DNA from: JBDRKE01 sp043814315
GTDB lineage: Bacteria > Omnitrophota > Gorgyraeia > Gygaellales > Profunditerraquicolaceae
DNA length: 30,176 bases
Reading direction: 5' to 3'
Assembly: GCA_043814315.1 (NCBI GenBank)
Contig: JBDRKE010000030.1
Span: 1-30,176, forward strand
Below the pieces are notes generated by a model, which saw nothing but the letters and a program-made list of their open reading frames with translations, had not been told where the DNA came from and searched no databases. Position numbers and translations under genes: made by a program. Within the stretch, counting starts at the first letter, position 1. Every line of letters starts with the position of its first letter. Positions 29,130 through 30,176 of this stretch are shown one piece after another.

Positions 29130-30176
29130 TTATTTAAAGAATTTGAATACCTTATCTATCTTATCTCCGTAGAATCTCACCAGGTCATTATAGGTTACAA
29201 ATAAGGCTAAAGTCAAAATCAGCACCGTCCCGGCCTGCGTTACCAGCCGCTCTACATTCAGGCTTAAGCCTTTACCTCTTATTTTTTCGATCCCCAGGAA
29301 CAGAATATGTCCGCCGTCAAGTACCGGTAGAGGCAGGAGATTAAATATGGCCAAGCTCACGCTTAAAACAGTCACAAGATGCAATACCGCCACAACCCCC
29401 ATCTTGGCTGCCTTGGAAGTGATAAAATACATACCTGGCAAGCCTGTTATCGATTCGCGCATAGAAAGCCTGCCTGTCATCATAAACCATAACGCCTTAT
29501 ATGTCATGACTGTCAGATCCCAGGTCTTCTTGATCCCCAAACCCAAAGATTCCAGGATGCCATATTTCAGCGTTATAATCTCATCGGAAGGCGTTATGCC
29601 CAATAGACCGACGCTGCGCTTTTGGCCGAGAGGATCATCCAAATTTTTCTCTCTTATGTTTACCTCTAAGTTAAGCTTCCGGTCTTCGCGCAGAACCGTT
29701 AACCTGACCTTTTCAGCCGTCTTTTTGCTTTGGATAATCTTCTGCAGTTCCTCCCAAAGAACCACCGGCCTTCCATCCACAGCTTCTATTCTGTCTCCTG
29801 CCTGTAACCCTGCGGCTTTCGCACCAAAACCATCCAACAGGCCGCCCACCCTGGTTGTCAATGAGGGATAACCCACAGAGAATATTACCCAAAACAGCAC
29901 TAATCCTAAAACGTAATTAAGCAACGGACCGAAAAATATAATCAGAAATCTCCGGCCCGGCGTTTGCGCAAGATACTCATATTTTTTACCCTTGTATTCC
30001 TCCGGATTATCGCCGGCGAGCTTCACATAGCCGCCCAAAGGAATGGCGCTCAAACAATACTCTGTTTCTTTCTTCTTCTTCTTTAGCAACGCCGGACCGA
30101 AGCCCAAAGAAAACTTCTCCACGCGCACACCCATTCTTTTGGCCATCATAAAATGGCCGAATTCATGCACCACGAT
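29130..30176 (-). CDS. rseP: Site-2 protease RseP/RasP, 5' end beyond the window
   Basis: This intramembrane zinc metalloprotease, a regulator of envelope stress and signal peptide turnover, runs through the right edge of the window. Its first transmembrane residues and start are missing. The HEFGH (HExxH) active site is visible near the edge, followed by a basic loop and GYVKLAGDNPEEY. A transmembrane segment (IIFFGPLLNYVLGLVLFWVIF) comes next. The PDZ domain follows (GLQAGDRIEAVDGRPV, about 120-140). The second zinc motif NLLPLPVLDGGHILF and a final transmembrane helix complete it. It is the first gene of the transcript seen here, 29 bases upstream of ispG. Confidence 0.96.
   Translation of the reverse strand: MVVHEFGHFMMAKRMGVRVEKFSLGFGPALLKKKKKETEYCLSAIPLGGYVKLAGDNPEEYKGKKYEYLAQTPGRRFLIIFFGPLLNYVLGLVLFWVIFSVGYPSLTTRVGGLLDGFGAKAAGLQAGDRIEAVDGRPVVLWEELQKIIQSKKTAEKVRLTVLREDRKLNLEVNIREKNLDDPLGQKRSVGLLGITPSDEIITLKYGILESLGLGIKKTWDLTVMTYKALWFMMTGRLSMRESITGLPGMYFITSKAAKMGVVAVLHLVTVLSVSLAIFNLLPLPVLDGGHILFLGIEKIRGKGLSLNVERLVTQAGTVLILTLALFVTYNDLVRFYGDKIDKVFKFFK

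Noticed and set aside
29347..29871. 174-codon plus-strand frame opposite rseP, and similar long frames opposite infB (22310-22795), folD (7916-8401) and the oxidoreductase (2879-3352)
   Set aside because: Each is antisense to a well-conserved gene and its translation shows no recognisable domain.
1..30176. tRNA or rRNA genes
   Set aside because: No cloverleaf with a GGTTCGAATCC-like T arm and matching acceptor stem was found. The GGTTCGACTTCGCT string at 21257 belongs to a repeat hairpin.

Overview
The window is a block of 24 protein-coding genes, all read leftward (minus strand), from a bacterium that appears to run the Wood-Ljungdahl (reductive acetyl-CoA) pathway. Moderate base composition, gene order, protein character and word-like intergenic repeats resemble uncultivated Omnitrophota or related PVC-type lineages. 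This placement is an inference; no marker gene settles it.

Layout in transcription order (high to low coordinates). (1) 30176-20223: rseP (5' end off the window), ispG, a lone cpaF/tadA-type secretion ATPase, proS, rimP, nusA, infB, trpS. (2) 20149-18364: scpA and ruvB, overlapping. (3) 18363-17914: a 450-base gap filled by a nested palindromic element. (4) 17913-11173: queH, a small DUF2905 membrane protein, a SpoIID-like protein, queA, tgt, trmD, rplS, rnhB, yraN. This is a queuosine/tRNA-modification and ribosome cluster. (5) 11183-192: fhs, fchA, folD, an unknown 193-residue protein, metF, cooS, a CooF-like ferredoxin, an FAD/NAD oxidoreductase and acsB. These are the folate methyl branch and the CODH/ACS carbonyl branch. 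The left edge (1-140) looks like a small IS-derived remnant.

In region 5, formate is activated on tetrahydrofolate (Fhs), cyclised (FchA), reduced (FolD, MetF) and condensed with CO from CooS on the AcsB A-cluster. The CooF-like protein and FAD oxidoreductase probably link CODH electrons to NAD(P)H. The corrinoid protein (AcsC/D), its methyltransferase (AcsE), formate dehydrogenase and MetV are not here.

The most notable points are these. FolD has lost the catalytic lysine for cyclohydrolase activity, which explains the adjacent fchA. Nearly every gap longer than about 70 bases is a snapback made of a jittered short word and its reverse complement. The same kind of word-repeat lies in frame inside ispG and trmD. 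A family of nested palindromic elements with 36-37-base terminal inverted repeats occurs twice. TrpRS carries an iron-sulfur cysteine pattern, and ProRS lacks its editing domain.
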